Shown here piece after piece: positions 46,043 through 46,917 of a DNA stretch of 46,917 nucleotides. Origin of the DNA: Butyrivibrio sp. VCD2006 (GTDB taxonomy: Bacteria > Bacillota > Clostridia > Lachnospirales > Lachnospiraceae); assembly GCF_000423925.1 (NCBI RefSeq), contig NZ_AUIX01000044.1, positions 1 through 46,917 on the forward strand, written 5' to 3'. Positions within the stretch are counted from its first letter, which is position 1; each line of letters starts with the position of its first letter. Position numbers and translations under genes: made by a program. The notes beneath the pieces were generated by a model. It was not told the origin of the DNA and made no database searches. It worked only from the letters and a program-made list of their open reading frames with translations.

Positions 46043-46917
46043 ATGGAACTTAAACTAAGCAAGTACAAAGCATGCATATGTGAAGGCTCTGCAGAAAATG
46101 CCATTATTGATATTCTGGTAGACGAGCACTTACTGATATTCGAACGCGAGGAAATGCTTGATGGCGAAGTGATCAGAATCAGAGATGCCAGGAAGTTTGA
46201 GAGCAGATATTTGAGAAAGGGATTTGATGATAAAATCTCAATTATTCGTATACTTGATTCAAGAAGAGAACAGTTCAGTTTGAGCAAGGAACCAAAGTAT
46301 GCAAGAAATAAAAATGTACTTGTTGTCGGTGGTTCCGGTTCAGGTAAAACACGTTTTTTTATAAAACCAAATCTTCTCCAGATGCATAGTTCATATGTTT
46401 TAACAGATCCAAAGGGAACGCTGATCGGGGAAGTTGGTAATGCCTTTGTGAAGGCAGGGTACAGGATAAAAGTGTTCAATACCATCAATTTCAAAAAGAG
46501 CATGAGATACAATCCGTTTGAATATATACATTCTGAGACGGACATATTAAAGCTCGTGACAACACTCATGGCAAATACAAAGGGTGAAGGAACTCCCGGA
46601 GATCCGTTTTGGGAGAAGGCAGAAAAACTGCTGTATACAGCACTTATCGGTCTCATATATTATGAGGCTCCTGAAGAGGAGAGGAATTTCAACACTCTTG
46701 TTGAGATGATCAATTCCATGGAGATAAGGGAAGATGATGAATCATTTAAAAATGCAGTGGATATCTTGTTTGAAAAACTTGCCGAGAAAAATCCGGATCA
46801 CTTTGCGGTAAGGCAGTATGCAAAATATCGCCTTGCAGCAGGCAAGACCGCGAAATCCATCCTTGTGAGCTGCGGTGCGAGACTTGCTCCTTTTGATATT
46901 CCGCAGGTCAGGGAGAT
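46043..46917 (+). CDS. in-frame fusion of a Toprim-like head to a VirD4/TraG coupling-protein motor (3' end outside window)
   Basis: The frame runs from ATG 46043 to the window end (291 codons). Residues 1 to about 82 read KACICEGSAENAIIDILVDE and SIIRILDSRREQFSLSK, a Toprim/RloB-type effector start matching the upstream ATPase. From about residue 88 the protein is a type IV coupling protein: KNVLVVGGSGSGKTRFFIKP (Walker A), SSYVLTDPKGTLIGEVG, FWEKAEKLLYTALIGLIYYE and GKTAKSILVSCGARLAPFDI. The usual N-terminal membrane helices of VirD4 are missing. The switch is in frame, with no stop or shift. Either a natural deletion fusion or a mis-joined sequence. GGGGGATG lies upstream of the start. Confidence 0.75.
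   Translation, partial: MELKLSKYKACICEGSAENAIIDILVDEHLLIFEREEMLDGEVIRIRDARKFESRYLRKGFDDKISIIRILDSRREQFSLSKEPKYARNKNVLVVGGSGSGKTRFFIKPNLLQMHSSYVLTDPKGTLIGEVGNAFVKAGYRIKVFNTINFKKSMRYNPFEYIHSETDILKLVTTLMANTKGEGTPGDPFWEKAEKLLYTALIGLIYYEAPEEERNFNTLVEMINSMEIREDDESFKNAVDILFEKLAEKNPDHFAVRQYAKYRLAAGKTAKSILVSCGARLAPFDIPQVRE

Noticed and set aside
46027..46656. Minus-strand frame of 209 codons at the right end
   Set aside because: It is antisense to the fusion gene, whose plus-strand frame has Walker A and coupling-protein motifs.

Overview
The window reads as a low-to-moderate GC Gram-positive genome, most likely a gut or rumen Lachnospiraceae-type Clostridium (Butyrivibrio-like). Clues are strong AGGAGG ribosome binding sites, dense tRNA genes without an encoded CCA, Tn916-type integration genes, and the style of the transporter and regulator proteins. 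No taxonomic marker such as rRNA is present, so this is an inference.

Bases 1-10,900 look like ordinary chromosome. They hold a truncated gene end, a CPA2 cation/proton antiporter on the minus strand, and a seven-gene plus-strand operon. That operon has a peptide/nickel-type ABC importer (binding lipoprotein, two permeases, two ATPases), a class I SAM methyltransferase and a DUF4198-like protein. A convergent M14 aspartoacylase-like gene shares an identical 19-bp G/C-rich near-palindrome with the importer promoter, so the two units are probably co-regulated. An aldo/keto reductase with two 4Fe-4S motifs follows.

Bases 9,300-12,550 are a graveyard of gene pieces meeting head to head: an acetyltransferase tail, a flavin reductase head, a solute-binding protein head, a DUF1643-like tail and a PARG tail. 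One intact zinc-ribbon gene sits among them.

Bases 12,850-37,400 form an accessory and defence island. In order: an AAA ATPase plus PD-(D/E)XK nuclease pair behind a 10-bp phased CATTAAAA array; a Tn916-like module (sigma-like protein, excisionase, ribbon-helix-helix protein, tyrosine integrase); a lipoprotein; a complete Wadjet cassette in the order jetD-jetA-jetB-jetC; an XRE / OLD-type ATPase / Toprim trio with a three-copy operator; a MazG remnant followed by a PLD-helicase / NUDIX / HNH / methyltransferase operon; and an AAA+ ATPase with an unknown partner.

Bases 38,400-41,820 are a plus-strand array of 27 tRNA genes covering 18 amino acids (no His or Pro). It is interleaved with small XRE regulators, terminators and tiny ORFs. 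It contains unusual tRNAs: Leu(AAG), Ile(TAT), Gly and Thr species with non-canonical D and T loops, and a Gln(CTG) with a structured T-loop insert. A 17-codon Leu/Arg-rich leader ORF runs into the first of four consecutive tRNA-Leu genes. The array is followed by a shortened metallophosphoesterase, two unknown proteins, an intact PARG-like macrodomain enzyme, an AAA ATPase, and, at the edge, an in-frame fusion of a Toprim-like head to a VirD4/TraG coupling-protein motor. The coupling-protein portion suggests the right part belongs to a conjugative element.
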